Below are positions 36,053 through 44,891 of a stretch of DNA of 64,000 nucleotides, piece after piece (the first letter of the stretch is position 1; each line of letters starts with the position of its first letter). The position numbers and the translations under genes are program-made. The stretch comes from Cryobacterium sp. PH31-L1 (GTDB lineage Bacteria > Actinomycetota > Actinomycetes > Actinomycetales > Microbacteriaceae): positions 835,594-899,593 of the forward strand of contig NZ_JASISM010000001.1 in the NCBI RefSeq assembly GCF_030063145.1, given 5' to 3'. The notes beneath the pieces were generated by a model. That model ran no database searches. It had not been told where the DNA came from and worked only from the letters and a program-made list of their open reading frames with translations.

Positions 36053-36833
36053 GGGCGATACCGTCTACCGCACGGCTCGATCCCTCGACCAGGCCCTGCG
36101 CGGAAGCATCCTGACCGGCTGCGACATTCGGGTACCGGCCTTCGCGACCGTCGACCTGACCGGGCAAACCGTCCACGAAGTGGTGAGTTACGGCAAACAC
36201 CTGCTGCACCGGGTGGGCGAGACCAGCATCCACTCGCATCTCAAAATGGAGGGTGCCTGGCACCTCTACCGGCCGGGCACACGCTGGCAGCGGCCGGCGT
36301 TCCAGGCGCGCATCGTGCTGCAGACACCAGCGTGGGTCGCCGTGGGTTTCGAGCTGGGCATTCTGGAGCTCGTGCCGACCCACGCCGAGTCTGAGGTGGT
36401 CGGCTATCTCGGGCCCGACCTGTTGGGTCCCGTTTGGAGCGCCGACGACGGTGTCGAGGCCTCCAGTCGACTCGCTGCCAGGCCCGACCAACCGGTTATT
36501 CTCGCGCTCGCCGACCAACGCAATCTCGCCGGACTCGGCAATGTCTACGTCAACGAGCTCTGTTTTCTGCGTGGACTGCTGCCGACCCGGCCCATGGCCG
36601 AGGTCAGCGATATCGCCGGGCTCGTCGCGCTGGCCCGCCGCCTGCTTCTGGCCAACAAAGACCGCGACGAACGCACGACCACCGGCAACCTGCGCCGCGG
36701 AGCGCAAGTGTGGGTGTACGGGAGAGGCGGCCAGCCGTGCCGGCGCTGCGGTACACGCATCAGTCGCGGCACCCTGGGCCGGAGCGATGTCGAGCAGCGC
36801 AACACCTTCTGGTGCCCCCGCTGCCAGACCTAG
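36045..36833 (+). CDS. Fpg/Nei-family DNA glycosylase (Nei2-like)
   Basis: 262 aa. After removal of the initiator GTG-encoded Met, Pro becomes the catalytic N-terminal nucleophile (PEGDTVYRTA), with Glu next to it and a conserved Lys in SYGKHLLHR. The H2TH motif region has LAGLGNVYVNELCF, and a C-terminal zinc finger has Cys pairs CRRC and CPRC. It removes oxidised bases, with lyase activity. The GTG lies inside lhr, so helicase and glycosylase are translated together, as in the mycobacterial lhr-nei2 pair. Confidence 0.95.
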   Translation: MPEGDTVYRTARSLDQALRGSILTGCDIRVPAFATVDLTGQTVHEVVSYGKHLLHRVGETSIHSHLKMEGAWHLYRPGTRWQRPAFQARIVLQTPAWVAVGFELGILELVPTHAESEVVGYLGPDLLGPVWSADDGVEASSRLAARPDQPVILALADQRNLAGLGNVYVNELCFLRGLLPTRPMAEVSDIAGLVALARRLLLANKDRDERTTTGNLRRGAQVWVYGRGGQPCRRCGTRISRGTLGRSDVEQRNTFWCPRCQT

Positions 36834-36870
36834 CTCGCGTGCGCTCCGGTGCTCACAACACAAAGCGGAC

Positions 36871-36894
36871 GCCGTCGGTCGGGGCGACCACGGC
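36871..36894 (+). terminator. Weak hairpin between convergent nei2 and DUF1844
   Basis: GCCGTCGGTC can pair with GACCACGGC with one bulged C around a short GGGC loop. No T run. It may help separate the convergent transcripts. Confidence 0.3.
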
Positions 36895-36910
36895 ATCCGC
36901 TCGAAAAAGG

Positions 36911-37276
36911 CTAGTTGACCGGTCCGGTGTACTTCTCGCCGGGGCCCTCGCCGATGGCGTCGGGAATGGCGGATGCCTCGCGGAACGCGAGTTGCAGGGA
37001 ACGCAGTCCGTCACGCAGGCTGCGGGCATGCATGTCCGCGATGTCCGGAGCGGCGGCCGTGACGAGGCCGGCGAGGGCTGTGATCAGCTTGCGTGCCTCA
37101 TCAAGGTCGATCTGGGCATCGGGATCGTCGGCCAGTCCGCACTTCACGGCGGCCGCACTCATCAGGTGCACCGCGGCTGTGGTGATGATTTCCACAGCGG
37201 CCACATCGGCAATGTCGCGTGTTGCTTGTGCTGCATCTTGCTCAAAACCTGTATCTTGCTCAAAACTAGGGCTCAC
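36911..37276 (-). CDS. DUF1844 protein
   Basis: 121 aa from a GTG preceded by AGAGGA. The core (about 20-105) is all-helical with the DUF1844 pattern IITTAAVHLMSAAAVKCGL, DLDEARKLITALAGL, RSLRDGLRSLQLAFREAS. Function unknown; the gene is typically next to infC, as here, where it is divergent. Its N-terminus carries a six-residue tandem duplication (FEQDTG-FEQDAA) from an 18-nt DNA repeat. Confidence 0.88.
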   Translation of the reverse strand: MSPSFEQDTGFEQDAAQATRDIADVAAVEIITTAAVHLMSAAAVKCGLADDPDAQIDLDEARKLITALAGLVTAAAPDIADMHARSLRDGLRSLQLAFREASAIPDAIGEGPGEKYTGPVN

Positions 37277-37565
37277 TGCATTCCTCTGCTAGGCTCATCT
37301 TTGGTTCCGGGACAATAGTCTCGGTACGAAAGTGGAGAATCTCCCACCCGCGCATACCGCTTCATCAAGGTTACCGGGTAGATTGCACTCCGCCGTCGCG
37401 TTATCACCTCCTCCGGGACGGTGACAGGGCGAGGGTAGACAGGGTGTCGTGTGAACCAGGCCAACGAAAGTGTTGGTAGGAGAAACGCGTGATTTTCCTC
37501 TCTTCGTCCCCGGTCAGCATCCGCTGGCTGGTTGTGATCACGAAGTTAACCAAGAGGAGAGACGC
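37277..37565 (+). promoter_or_regulatory. infC leader region (about 290 nt)
   Basis: No gene is supported. It contains ATCACCTCCT at 37403-37412, the same string as the 16S rRNA anti-Shine-Dalgarno tail, in the loop of a small TCACC/GGTGA hairpin. CTCCTC within it is complementary to GAGGAG of the infC ribosome binding site (37554-37559). A TGGTT/AACCA hairpin lies just before that site. The arrangement suggests RNA-level control of infC. Confidence 0.45.
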
Positions 37566-38184
<619 letters not shown>

Positions 38185-38192
<8 letters not shown>

Positions 38193-38379
38193 GATGAAGA
38201 CCCACTCCGGAACCAAGAAGCGTTTCAAGGTCACCGGCAGCGGAAAGATCATGAAGCAGCAGGCCGGACTTCGACACAACCTCGAGGTCAAGAGCACGCA
38301 GCGCAAGTCCCGTTTGAACCAGGACCAGGTGCTGGCCAAGTCAGACCAGAAGGTCATCAAGAAGCTTCTCGGTCTGTAA
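38185..38379 (+). CDS. rpmI: 50S ribosomal protein bL35
   Basis: 64 aa. The standard start [18 protein letters not shown] and end VKKLLGL-type (KVIKKLLGL) identify bL35. AGGAGG lies 6 nt upstream of the ATG at 38185, inside the end of infC, so translation is coupled. Middle gene of infC-rpmI-rplT. Confidence 0.98.
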
Positions 38380-38415
38380 CACCAGGCCCCCGTAACGAAT
38401 AAGGATTTGTAGAAA

Positions 38416-38808
38416 ATGGCAAGAGTAAAGAGGGCCGTAAACGCCCACAAGAGTCGCCGCGTTATTCTCGAACGCGCCAAGGGCTACCGCGGACAGCGTT
38501 CACGCCTGGTCACCAAGGCGAAGGAGCAGCTCACTCACTCCTTCACCTATAGCTACCGTGACCGTCGCGCACGCAAGGGTGACTTCCGTCGCCTGTGGAT
38601 CCAGCGGATCAACGCTGCGTCGCGCGCGAATGGCCTCACCTACAACCGTCTGATCCAGGGCCTCGGCCTGGCTGGCATCGAGGTTGACCGTCGTATCCTC
38701 GCCGACCTGGCCGTCAACGAGGCAGCGACGTTCGCTGCCCTCGTTGAGAGCGCCAAGGCAGCCCTTCCCGCCGACACCTCGGCACCGAAGGTCGCCGTCA
38801 CGGCGTAA
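38416..38808 (+). CDS. rplT: 50S ribosomal protein bL20
   Basis: 130 aa. Landmarks [43 protein letters not shown] and NRLIQGL. The C-terminal tail after residue 118 is the usual Ala-rich actinobacterial extension. It binds 23S rRNA early in assembly. The operon ends at a strong intrinsic terminator 74 nt later. Confidence 0.98.
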   Translation: MARVKRAVNAHKSRRVILERAKGYRGQRSRLVTKAKEQLTHSFTYSYRDRRARKGDFRRLWIQRINAASRANGLTYNRLIQGLGLAGIEVDRRILADLAVNEAATFAALVESAKAALPADTSAPKVAVTA

Positions 38809-38881
38809 TGCTTCATCTCGATTGCTTCGCATCGTCTGCCTCCTGGGCGTGAACGTGCTGAACACTCGGCAGCTTCATTGA

Positions 38882-38914
38882 GGAGCGGGTGGCCTGGTCG
38901 CCCGCTCCTTTTTT
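38882..38914 (+). terminator. Rho-independent terminator of infC-rpmI-rplT
   Basis: GGAGCGGG pairs with CCCGCTCC (8 bp, 11-nt loop) and is followed directly by TTTTTT. The most canonical terminator in the window. Confidence 0.9.
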
Positions 38915-38950
38915 GTACCCCATTCGTCGTGCACCTAAACTTCGCGCACC

Positions 38951-38956
38951 TAGACT
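38951..38956 (+). promoter_or_regulatory. -10 box TAGACT for the leaderless TrmH-type gene
   Basis: TAGACT, 7-nt spacer, ATG at 38964. It excludes an upstream in-frame start at 38889 that lies inside the terminator. Confidence 0.55.
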
Positions 38957-38963
38957 TAACGAC

Positions 38964-39764
38964 ATGCTTGATAATCCACGTTCACCGCGCGTCCGTGCCG
39001 TCGCAAAACTTGCCAAGCGCGACGCGCGCCTCGAGTCCGGTCTGTTTCTGCTCGAAGGCCCGCAGGCCGTTTCCGAAGCCCTCACCTTTCGTCCAGAGCT
39101 GGTCGTGGAGCTGTTTGCCACGCCGACCGCGCTTGACCGTTACACCGACCTGGCCCAGAAGGCCGTCGACGCTCAGGTTGAGGTGGAGTTCGTTTCCGAA
39201 GAGGTGCTCGAGGCCATGGCCGACACGGTCACCCCGCAGGGCTTCGTTGCGGTCTGCCACCAATTCCCCACGTCGGTGAAGAAGATCTTCAACGCCGAAC
39301 CCAAACTTGTCGCCATCCTCGAAGAGGTACGCGACCCGGGAAACGCCGGAACCATCATTCGCGCTGCGGATGCCGCCGGCGCCGACGCCGTCATCCTCAC
39401 CGGTCGCAGTGTCGACCTGTACAACCCCAAGGTCATCCGTTCCTCGACCGGCTCCATCTTTCACCTCCCCGTTGCCATCGCGGCCGACCTTTCCGACGTG
39501 CTCGACCGTGCCCGTGCCGCCGGCCTGCAGCTGTTCGCCGCCGACATCAAGGGCTCCGACCTGCTCACCGCCCGCAACGACGGGCTGCTCGCGGCTCCGA
39601 CCGTGTGGCTGTTCGGCAATGAAGCTCGCGGCCTGACCGACGAAGACCTCGCCCGGGTCGACCGCAGCGTCAGCGTGCCGATCTACGGTGAAGCCGAGTC
39701 GATGAACCTGGCGACCGCGGCATCCGTTTGCCTGTACGAGAGCGCGTTCGCCCAGCGCGCCTGA
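38964..39764 (+). CDS. TrmH/SpoU-family RNA 2'-O-methyltransferase
   Basis: 266 aa. An N-terminal substrate-binding domain (FLLEGPQAVSEAL) and a SPOUT knot domain with its three motifs: LEEVRDPGNAGTIIRAADAAG, WLFGNEARGL and VPIYGEAESMNLATAAS. The target is a ribose in rRNA or tRNA; which one is not clear. It usually lies next to rplT in actinobacteria. A hairpin shared with the next, convergent gene ends the transcript. Confidence 0.93.
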   Translation: MLDNPRSPRVRAVAKLAKRDARLESGLFLLEGPQAVSEALTFRPELVVELFATPTALDRYTDLAQKAVDAQVEVEFVSEEVLEAMADTVTPQGFVAVCHQFPTSVKKIFNAEPKLVAILEEVRDPGNAGTIIRAADAAGADAVILTGRSVDLYNPKVIRSSTGSIFHLPVAIAADLSDVLDRARAAGLQLFAADIKGSDLLTARNDGLLAAPTVWLFGNEARGLTDEDLARVDRSVSVPIYGEAESMNLATAASVCLYESAFAQRA

Positions 39765-39778
39765 GCCACAGCACCGTC

Positions 39779-39815
39779 GCCCGATGCCCGGCTATCTGCC
39801 GGGCCTCGGGCGTTT
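39779..39815. terminator. Bidirectional hairpin between TrmH-type gene and XRE gene
   Basis: GCCCGA-T-GCCCGGC pairs with GCCGGGC-C-TCGGGC around TATCT, 13 bp with one mismatch, followed by GTTTCT on the plus strand. The XRE stop codon begins at 39816. Confidence 0.75.
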
Positions 39816-40667
39816 CTAGCTCCAGGCGGGTGCGCTCTGCAGCAGTTGCAGCGCGGCTGCACTCGATGAACCGGGTTCAGGAGTATAGATCAAGATGCGG
39901 TGGCCGGAATCGTCGGGCGTAGTCAGCACCTCGAAGTGCAATTCCAGCGACCCGACGATCGGATGCTGAAAGTATTTGAGCCCCTCCAGGCAGATTGCAA
40001 CCGGATGCTTCGCCCACAGTCCCGCAAATTCCGCGCTTTTCACGGTGAGCTCGCCGACCAGGCTGATGAGCTGCTGATCGTCGTCGAGTCGCCCGGCCAA
40101 AAGTCGCAGCGATGACACGGCCCTGGTCGCTTCCTCGCCCCAGCGCGCGCACAGCTCGCGCGTGTGGGCGTCGAGGAACAGCATCCGTGTGAGGTTCGGT
40201 CGATCCAGCGTGCTCTGCGGACTCTCAAAGTCGAGGTGCGAGCCGACCAGTTTGTGGCCGAGAGCATTCCAGGCCAAAACCTCACTGCGTCGTCCCAGCA
40301 CGATTGCCGGCAGGTTCGACATGGAAGTGATCAGTCGCAGCGTGCCGGGCCTGGCACGGTCGGGTTTCGTGCTGGCACGACGTGTGGGGCGGGTCGGCGT
40401 GGCGAGATCCAGCAGGTGCGCGCGCTCGGCCTCGTTCAACTGCAGCGCCCGGGTGATGGCCTCCAGAACGGATGGCGACGCGTTGGCGCTCAGGCCCTGC
40501 TCCAGACGGGTGTAGTAGGTCATGCTCACCCCCGCGAGCATGGCGAGTTCCTCCCGGCGCAACCCCGGAACCCGGCGGACGCCGTAGTTCTGCAGTCCCA
40601 CGTCTTCGGGCTGCAGGGCGGATCGCCGAATTCGGAGGAATTCACCGAGCTCTGTAGGGCCAGTCAT
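39816..40667 (-). CDS. XRE regulator with MmyB-like ligand domain
   Basis: 283 aa. The N-terminal HTH (about 8-75: VPGLRREELAMLAGVSMTYYTRLEQG) is followed by a MmyB-like PAS-type domain (about 100-275: LPAIVLGRRSEVLAWN, FEVLTTPDDSGHRILIYTPEPGS). The latter binds fatty-acid-like ligands in characterised relatives. It is divergent from an MFS exporter, the usual pairing for this family, and a dyad in the shared gap is the likely operator. Repressor or activator status is not decidable. Confidence 0.9.
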   Translation of the reverse strand: MTGPTELGEFLRIRRSALQPEDVGLQNYGVRRVPGLRREELAMLAGVSMTYYTRLEQGLSANASPSVLEAITRALQLNEAERAHLLDLATPTRPTRRASTKPDRARPGTLRLITSMSNLPAIVLGRRSEVLAWNALGHKLVGSHLDFESPQSTLDRPNLTRMLFLDAHTRELCARWGEEATRAVSSLRLLAGRLDDDQQLISLVGELTVKSAEFAGLWAKHPVAICLEGLKYFQHPIVGSLELHFEVLTTPDDSGHRILIYTPEPGSSSAAALQLLQSAPAWS

Positions 40668-40701
40668 ATTCTTCAGTCTGACCTAGCGCGCCGGCATCTG
40701 C

Positions 40702-40720
40702 CTACCCCTGCGAGGGCTAG
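40702..40720. promoter_or_regulatory. Candidate operator dyad for the XRE/MFS pair
   Basis: CTACCCCTGCGAGGGCTAG, a 19-bp near-palindrome (CTA-N-CCCT against its complement), 35 nt from the regulator start and 90 nt from the MFS start. A further CTAGCGCGC/CTAGGCGCG pair flanks it. Confidence 0.5.
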
Positions 40721-40809
40721 GCGCGACGTGGTGTGGTTGTTTTCGCCCGACCTGCACAGGCTGGGGTCAGAACGCGACAACCGCTTCTGGCAACGAAACA
40801 GGTGCACCC

Positions 40810-42261
40810 ATGACCCAAACGAACGACCTGCGCGAGACCGTCGCCGCACGGCCCCCGGCGAAATCCGCCACCATGGCCGGCCGGCAAAGACTAATTCTGC
40901 TGCTGCTGTTGACCGCCAGCTTCACGCTCGCCGTCGACTTCTCCATTCTCAACGTGGCGCTGCCGGCCATTGGCGCCGAGATCGGCTTCGGACTGGACAC
41001 CCTGCAGTGGGTGGCCACATCGTTCGCACTGTGCGCGGCCGGGTTCACGCTGCTCTTCGGCCGCGTCGGAGACCTGGTGGGCCGCCGCCGGCTCTTCGTA
41101 CTGGGCATGGCGCTGCTCGGCATCGGCTCGCTCATCGGGGGACTGGCCACGACACCCGCGCTGCTGCTCATCGCGCGGATTCTGCAGGGACTGGCCACGG
41201 CCGCCGTGGTCCCTGCCGCGCTGTCCCTGCTCACGACTTCGTTCCCCCAAGGGAAGCTGAGGGAGAAGGCACTGGGGCTCAACGGCGCCCTGATGGCCGC
41301 CGGCTTCACCACCGGAGCGATTCTCGGTGGCGTGCTGACCGACCTGCTGTCCTGGCGCTGGGCGTTCTTCATCAACATTCCCATCGCCCTGGCTGTCGTT
41401 GTGCTGGCACCCCTGGTAGTGGCCGAATCGCGACCGGCCAATCGATCAAGAATGGACATTCCGGGAGCGATCACGGTTACGGCCGCGCTCCTCGCGCTGG
41501 TCTACGGACTGTCCTCAGCCGCCCAGACGTCCTGGACTCACCCGGTGACCGTGGGGTCGCTCGCAGTCGGCGCCGTGCTCCTGGTGGCTTTCTGGGCAGT
41601 CGAACGCGAGGCGGAGCATCCGCTGGTAGCATTTGCCGTTTTGCGACGCAGCACGATTGCCTGGGGCAACATCGCCGGCATTCTCGCCTTCGTCACGGAG
41701 ACCTCCCTGGTGTTTCTGCTCACGCTCTACCTGCAGAAAACGCTGGGCTATTCGCCCCTGCTGGCCGGTCTCTCCTTCGCCGTTCTCGGGATCGGGACCG
41801 TACTCGGCGGAATCGTTGGCCCTCGCATCATCGGTCGCTGGGGCACGAAGACGTCGATCGTGTGGGGCTTTGTCGTTCAGTCTGTGGCCACCGGATCCCT
41901 GCTGTTGCTCAGCACGAACGGAAGTTCCATAGTGCTGCTGCTCATCGCCACCTTCGTGGGCGGTGTGGCCAACCTGGTCGTCATCGTCGGGTTCATGGTC
42001 ACCGTGACCTCTGGCATGCCCGACCGAGAGCAGGGACTGGCCACCGGCCTCGCGACCATGAGCCAGCAGGCAGGCATCACGATGGGTATCCCCATCATGA
42101 GCGCGATCGTCGCGGCGCGGGTTCACCGGCTCGGAATCGAGACTCCGGCGACGGTACTCGACGGCGTGCTCGGTGCCATCGTCGTCAACGCGGCGCTGTG
42201 CGTCGCCACGGCGCTCGCGGTCGCGATCTTTTTACGCATACCAAACCCACCGAAAGTATGA
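40810..42261 (+). CDS. MFS drug-efflux transporter, DHA2 (14-TM) family
   Basis: 483 aa. About 14 hydrophobic segments. The DHA motifs are visible: FGRVGDLVGRRRLF after helix 2 (motif A), LLIARILQGLATAAVVPAALSL (motif B), and GFTTGAILGGVLTDLLSWRWAFFINIP (motif C plus the family tail). Predicted proton-driven export of hydrophobic compounds. It is divergent from the MmyB-like XRE gene, which probably controls it. A GGGCC-rich terminator follows. Confidence 0.93.
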   Translation: MTQTNDLRETVAARPPAKSATMAGRQRLILLLLLTASFTLAVDFSILNVALPAIGAEIGFGLDTLQWVATSFALCAAGFTLLFGRVGDLVGRRRLFVLGMALLGIGSLIGGLATTPALLLIARILQGLATAAVVPAALSLLTTSFPQGKLREKALGLNGALMAAGFTTGAILGGVLTDLLSWRWAFFINIPIALAVVVLAPLVVAESRPANRSRMDIPGAITVTAALLALVYGLSSAAQTSWTHPVTVGSLAVGAVLLVAFWAVEREAEHPLVAFAVLRRSTIAWGNIAGILAFVTETSLVFLLTLYLQKTLGYSPLLAGLSFAVLGIGTVLGGIVGPRIIGRWGTKTSIVWGFVVQSVATGSLLLLSTNGSSIVLLLIATFVGGVANLVVIVGFMVTVTSGMPDREQGLATGLATMSQQAGITMGIPIMSAIVAARVHRLGIETPATVLDGVLGAIVVNAALCVATALAVAIFLRIPNPPKV

Positions 42262-42314
42262 ACTCTCCCCGTCAGTGAGCGGATGCTGACCCGCTATCTA
42301 CCACAGATCGTCAC

Positions 42315-42353
42315 GGCCCGGACTGTTACAAATGCGTTACTGTCCGGGCCTTT
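42315..42353 (+). terminator. Terminator of the MFS gene
   Basis: GGCCCGGAC pairs perfectly with GTCCGGGCC; partial pairing continues inward (GTTAC against GTAAC-like). TTT follows. Confidence 0.8.
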
Positions 42354-42379
42354 GGCGCGACGAGACGCGTGTTCTGACC

Positions 42380-42385
42380 TAAGTT
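42380..42385 (+). promoter_or_regulatory. -10 box TAAGTT for gluA
   Basis: TAAGTT, 7-nt spacer GGGAGGT, ATG at 42393. The spacer resembles a ribosome binding site but is too close to the ATG, so leaderless initiation is favoured. Confidence 0.5.
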
Positions 42386-42392
42386 GGGAGGT

Positions 42393-43181
42393 ATGGAGCC
42401 ATCAGATTCGTCCCCGGCTACGTCGAACATCACCGTCCGTCGGGGTGAACCGCTAGTCGTCGTCAAAGACATCAACAAGCACTACGGAGAACTGCACGTT
42501 CTCAAGAACATCAACGCCGTGGTCAACCGCGGCGAGGTGGTCGTAGTCATCGGACCGAGCGGGTCGGGTAAGTCGACTCTGTGTCGGGCCATCAACCGTC
42601 TCGAGACCATCGATGACGGCATCATCACCATCGACGGCGTCAAGCTGCCGGAAGAGGGTAAAGCCCTCGCCACTCTGCGCGCCGACGTCGGAATGGTGTT
42701 TCAGGCGTTCAACCTGTTCGCTCACAAGACCGTGCTCGAGAACGTCACGCTCGGACCGATCAAGGTGCGCGGCCTGAAGAAAGCCGACGCCGAGAAGAAG
42801 GCGATGGCCCTGCTCGACCGCGTCGGAGTCGCCAATCAGGCGCAGAAGATGCCCGCGCAGTTGTCCGGTGGCCAGCAACAGCGCGTCGCCATCGCTCGTG
42901 CTCTCGCCATGGATCCCAAGGTCATCCTTCTCGACGAGCCGACCAGCGCCCTCGACCCGGAGATGATCAACGAGGTGCTCGAGGTGATGGTCGACCTCGC
43001 CAACGACGGTATGACCATGATCGTCGTCACCCACGAGATGGGCTTCGCCCGCAAGGCCGCAGACCGCGTCATCTTCATGGCGGAGGGCGAGATCGTGGAG
43101 GAGACCACTCCCGAGGAATTCTTCACCAACCCCCAAAGCACGAGAGCGAAAGACTTCCTCTCCAAAATACTTGCCCACTAA
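42393..43181 (+). CDS. gluA: Glutamate-type amino-acid ABC importer, ATPase
   Basis: 262 aa from the ATG at 42393 (a TTG three codons earlier is less likely). Walker [11 protein letters not shown]-loop [12 protein letters not shown], signature [15 protein letters not shown], Walker [16 protein letters not shown] and [15 protein letters not shown] mark the polar amino-acid (GlnQ/GluA) class. It is the first gene of a four-gene ATPase-binding protein-permease-permease operon in the gluABCD order of corynebacteria. Glutamate is the probable substrate by order and similarity, not proven. Confidence 0.93.
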   Translation: MEPSDSSPATSNITVRRGEPLVVVKDINKHYGELHVLKNINAVVNRGEVVVVIGPSGSGKSTLCRAINRLETIDDGIITIDGVKLPEEGKALATLRADVGMVFQAFNLFAHKTVLENVTLGPIKVRGLKKADAEKKAMALLDRVGVANQAQKMPAQLSGGQQQRVAIARALAMDPKVILLDEPTSALDPEMINEVLEVMVDLANDGMTMIVVTHEMGFARKAADRVIFMAEGEIVEETTPEEFFTNPQSTRAKDFLSKILAH

Positions 43182-43232
43182 TCGGTGGGCAGGGTTTACA
43201 CAGCAGCAGTACCAGCAATCAGGAGAAAAACC

Positions 43233-44105
43233 ATGAGACTCAAAAAAGGTCTAGTGATTTCGGCCGTTGCGATCGCAAGTGCGCTCGTGCTCAGTGGCTG
43301 CGCGGACTCGGGAGCCCCCACCGATGCCGCCGCCCCGGTGGAGACGGACGTGTCGTTCGCCGAGGGAAGCACCATGGCCCGCCTGGCCGACGCCGGTTCC
43401 ATCAACATCGGAACCAAGTTCGACCAGCCGCTGTTCGGCCTGCTCGGCCCCAGCGGCGAACCCGTCGGCTTCGACGTTGAGATGGGCAAGCTCATCGCGG
43501 CCAAGCTCGGCATCCCAGCCTCGGGCATCAACTGGACCGAGGCCGTTTCGGCCAACCGCGAGCCGTTCATTGAGAACGGCCAAGTCGACCTGGTGATCGC
43601 GACCTACACGATCAACGACACCCGCAAGGAGGTCGTGTCCTTCGCCGGACCGTACTACTCCGCCGGACAGGACCTGCTCGTACTCGCGGGCAACCCCGAC
43701 AAGATCACCGGTCCCGAAGACCTCGCCGGCAAGAAGGTGTGCACCGTGAGCGGTTCCACCTCGGAGAAGAACATCGCCGAGTTTACGACCGATATCATCG
43801 CCTCGGACACCTATTCCAACTGCCTCGGCCCGCTTCGCAGCGGCGAGGTCGCCGCGGTGACCACCGACAACGTGATCCTGGCCGGCCTGGCCGACCAGAA
43901 CGCCGGTGAGTTCGAGGTCGTCAACAACGCATTCACCGAAGAGCCCTACGGCATCGGCCTCGCGCACGACGACACCGAGTTCCGCAACTTCATCAACGAC
44001 GTCCTCGAAGAGTCCTATGCGGACGGAAGCTGGGTCTCGGCTTGGGAATCCACCGCGGGCACCGTGCTCGACACTCCCACCCCGCCGGCGGTCGACCGCT
44101 ACTAG
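43233..44105 (+). CDS. gluB: Glutamate ABC importer, substrate-binding lipoprotein
   Basis: 290 aa from the ATG at 43233, with AGGAG 7 nt upstream. Lipoprotein signal: KKGLVISAVAIASALVLSGC with the lipidated Cys23. SBP_bac_3 fold: GTKFDQPLFGLLGP, FDVEMGKLIAAKLG, VDLVIATYTINDTRKEVVSFAGPYY, then KKVCTVSGSTSEKN and EPYGIGLAHDD. It captures the amino acid outside the membrane for GluCD. A perfect 34-nt palindrome after the gene probably raises its mRNA above that of the permeases. Confidence 0.93.
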   Translation: MRLKKGLVISAVAIASALVLSGCADSGAPTDAAAPVETDVSFAEGSTMARLADAGSINIGTKFDQPLFGLLGPSGEPVGFDVEMGKLIAAKLGIPASGINWTEAVSANREPFIENGQVDLVIATYTINDTRKEVVSFAGPYYSAGQDLLVLAGNPDKITGPEDLAGKKVCTVSGSTSEKNIAEFTTDIIASDTYSNCLGPLRSGEVAAVTTDNVILAGLADQNAGEFEVVNNAFTEEPYGIGLAHDDTEFRNFINDVLEESYADGSWVSAWESTAGTVLDTPTPPAVDRY

Positions 44106-44153
44106 GTCGAACCTGGCACATCAATAAGCAGTGCGTCGCTAATCAGTATTGAT

Positions 44154-44187
44154 CCGTGGCGCCCCGTCCTAGGACGGGGCGCCACGG
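44154..44187 (+). promoter_or_regulatory. 34-nt perfect palindrome between gluB and gluC
   Basis: The 17-nt arm CCGTGGCGCCCCGTCCT is followed at once by its exact complement, centred on CCTAGG. As RNA it folds to a hairpin of about 15 bp. With no T run it likely acts as a 3' stabiliser or partial terminator protecting gluAB mRNA. Confidence 0.7.
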
Positions 44188-44243
44188 TGGCCACCAGCAT
44201 GTTCCAGCCCGACCACAGACAGACAAAGACGAGGAGGTGAGTT

Positions 44244-44891
44244 GTGGACGCAGTCATCGACAACCTGCCGCTGTTCCTGGAAGGCTTCCGGAACACCCTG
44301 GGCCTGCTTCTCATCGCCGGAGTCGGCGCATCCACTATCGGGCTGGTTGTCGCAGCGATGCGCATCTCGCCGATCTCGTCATTTCGTGTGTTCGCAACCG
44401 CTTACACGGAACTTGTTCGCAACACCCCGCTGACGCTCGTGCTGTTCTTTTGCGCCTACCTCCTGCCCCTTCTGGAGTTCAGCCCTGGGTACTTCCAGCT
44501 GGCGGCCATCGGGCTCACGGTGTACACCTCTCCGTTCGTGGCCGAGGCACTTCGGTCCGGCGTCAACGGCGTACATGTGGGGCAAGCCGAAGCTGCACGC
44601 AGCGTGGGCCTGACCTTTGGACAGACCCTCACGTTCGTGGTGATGCCGCAGGCTATCCGTATGGTGGTGCCACCACTAATCAATGTGCTCATCGCTCTCA
44701 CCAAGAACACGTCGGTCGCCGGTGCGTTCTTCGTCTTCGAACTGTTCGGCGCCGCTCGCAAGGTCACCAATGACCGCGGTGATGCCGTCATCCCGATTTT
44801 GCTCGCAGTCGCAGCGTTTTATCTGGTCATCACCATTCCTCTCGGCCTGATTGCCGGCAGGATCGAGAAGAAGGTGGCGGTGCTCCGATGA
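44244..44891 (+). CDS. gluC: Glutamate ABC importer permease 1
   Basis: 215 aa, GTG start with GAGGAGG 6 nt upstream. HisM/GlnP-type permease with about five helices and the EAA loop EAARSVGLTFGQTLTFVVMPQAIRM split across residues 115-140. It pairs with the next gene product as a heterodimer. Its stop overlaps that ATG (ATGA). Confidence 0.92.
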   Translation: MDAVIDNLPLFLEGFRNTLGLLLIAGVGASTIGLVVAAMRISPISSFRVFATAYTELVRNTPLTLVLFFCAYLLPLLEFSPGYFQLAAIGLTVYTSPFVAEALRSGVNGVHVGQAEAARSVGLTFGQTLTFVVMPQAIRMVVPPLINVLIALTKNTSVAGAFFVFELFGAARKVTNDRGDAVIPILLAVAAFYLVITIPLGLIAGRIEKKVAVLR

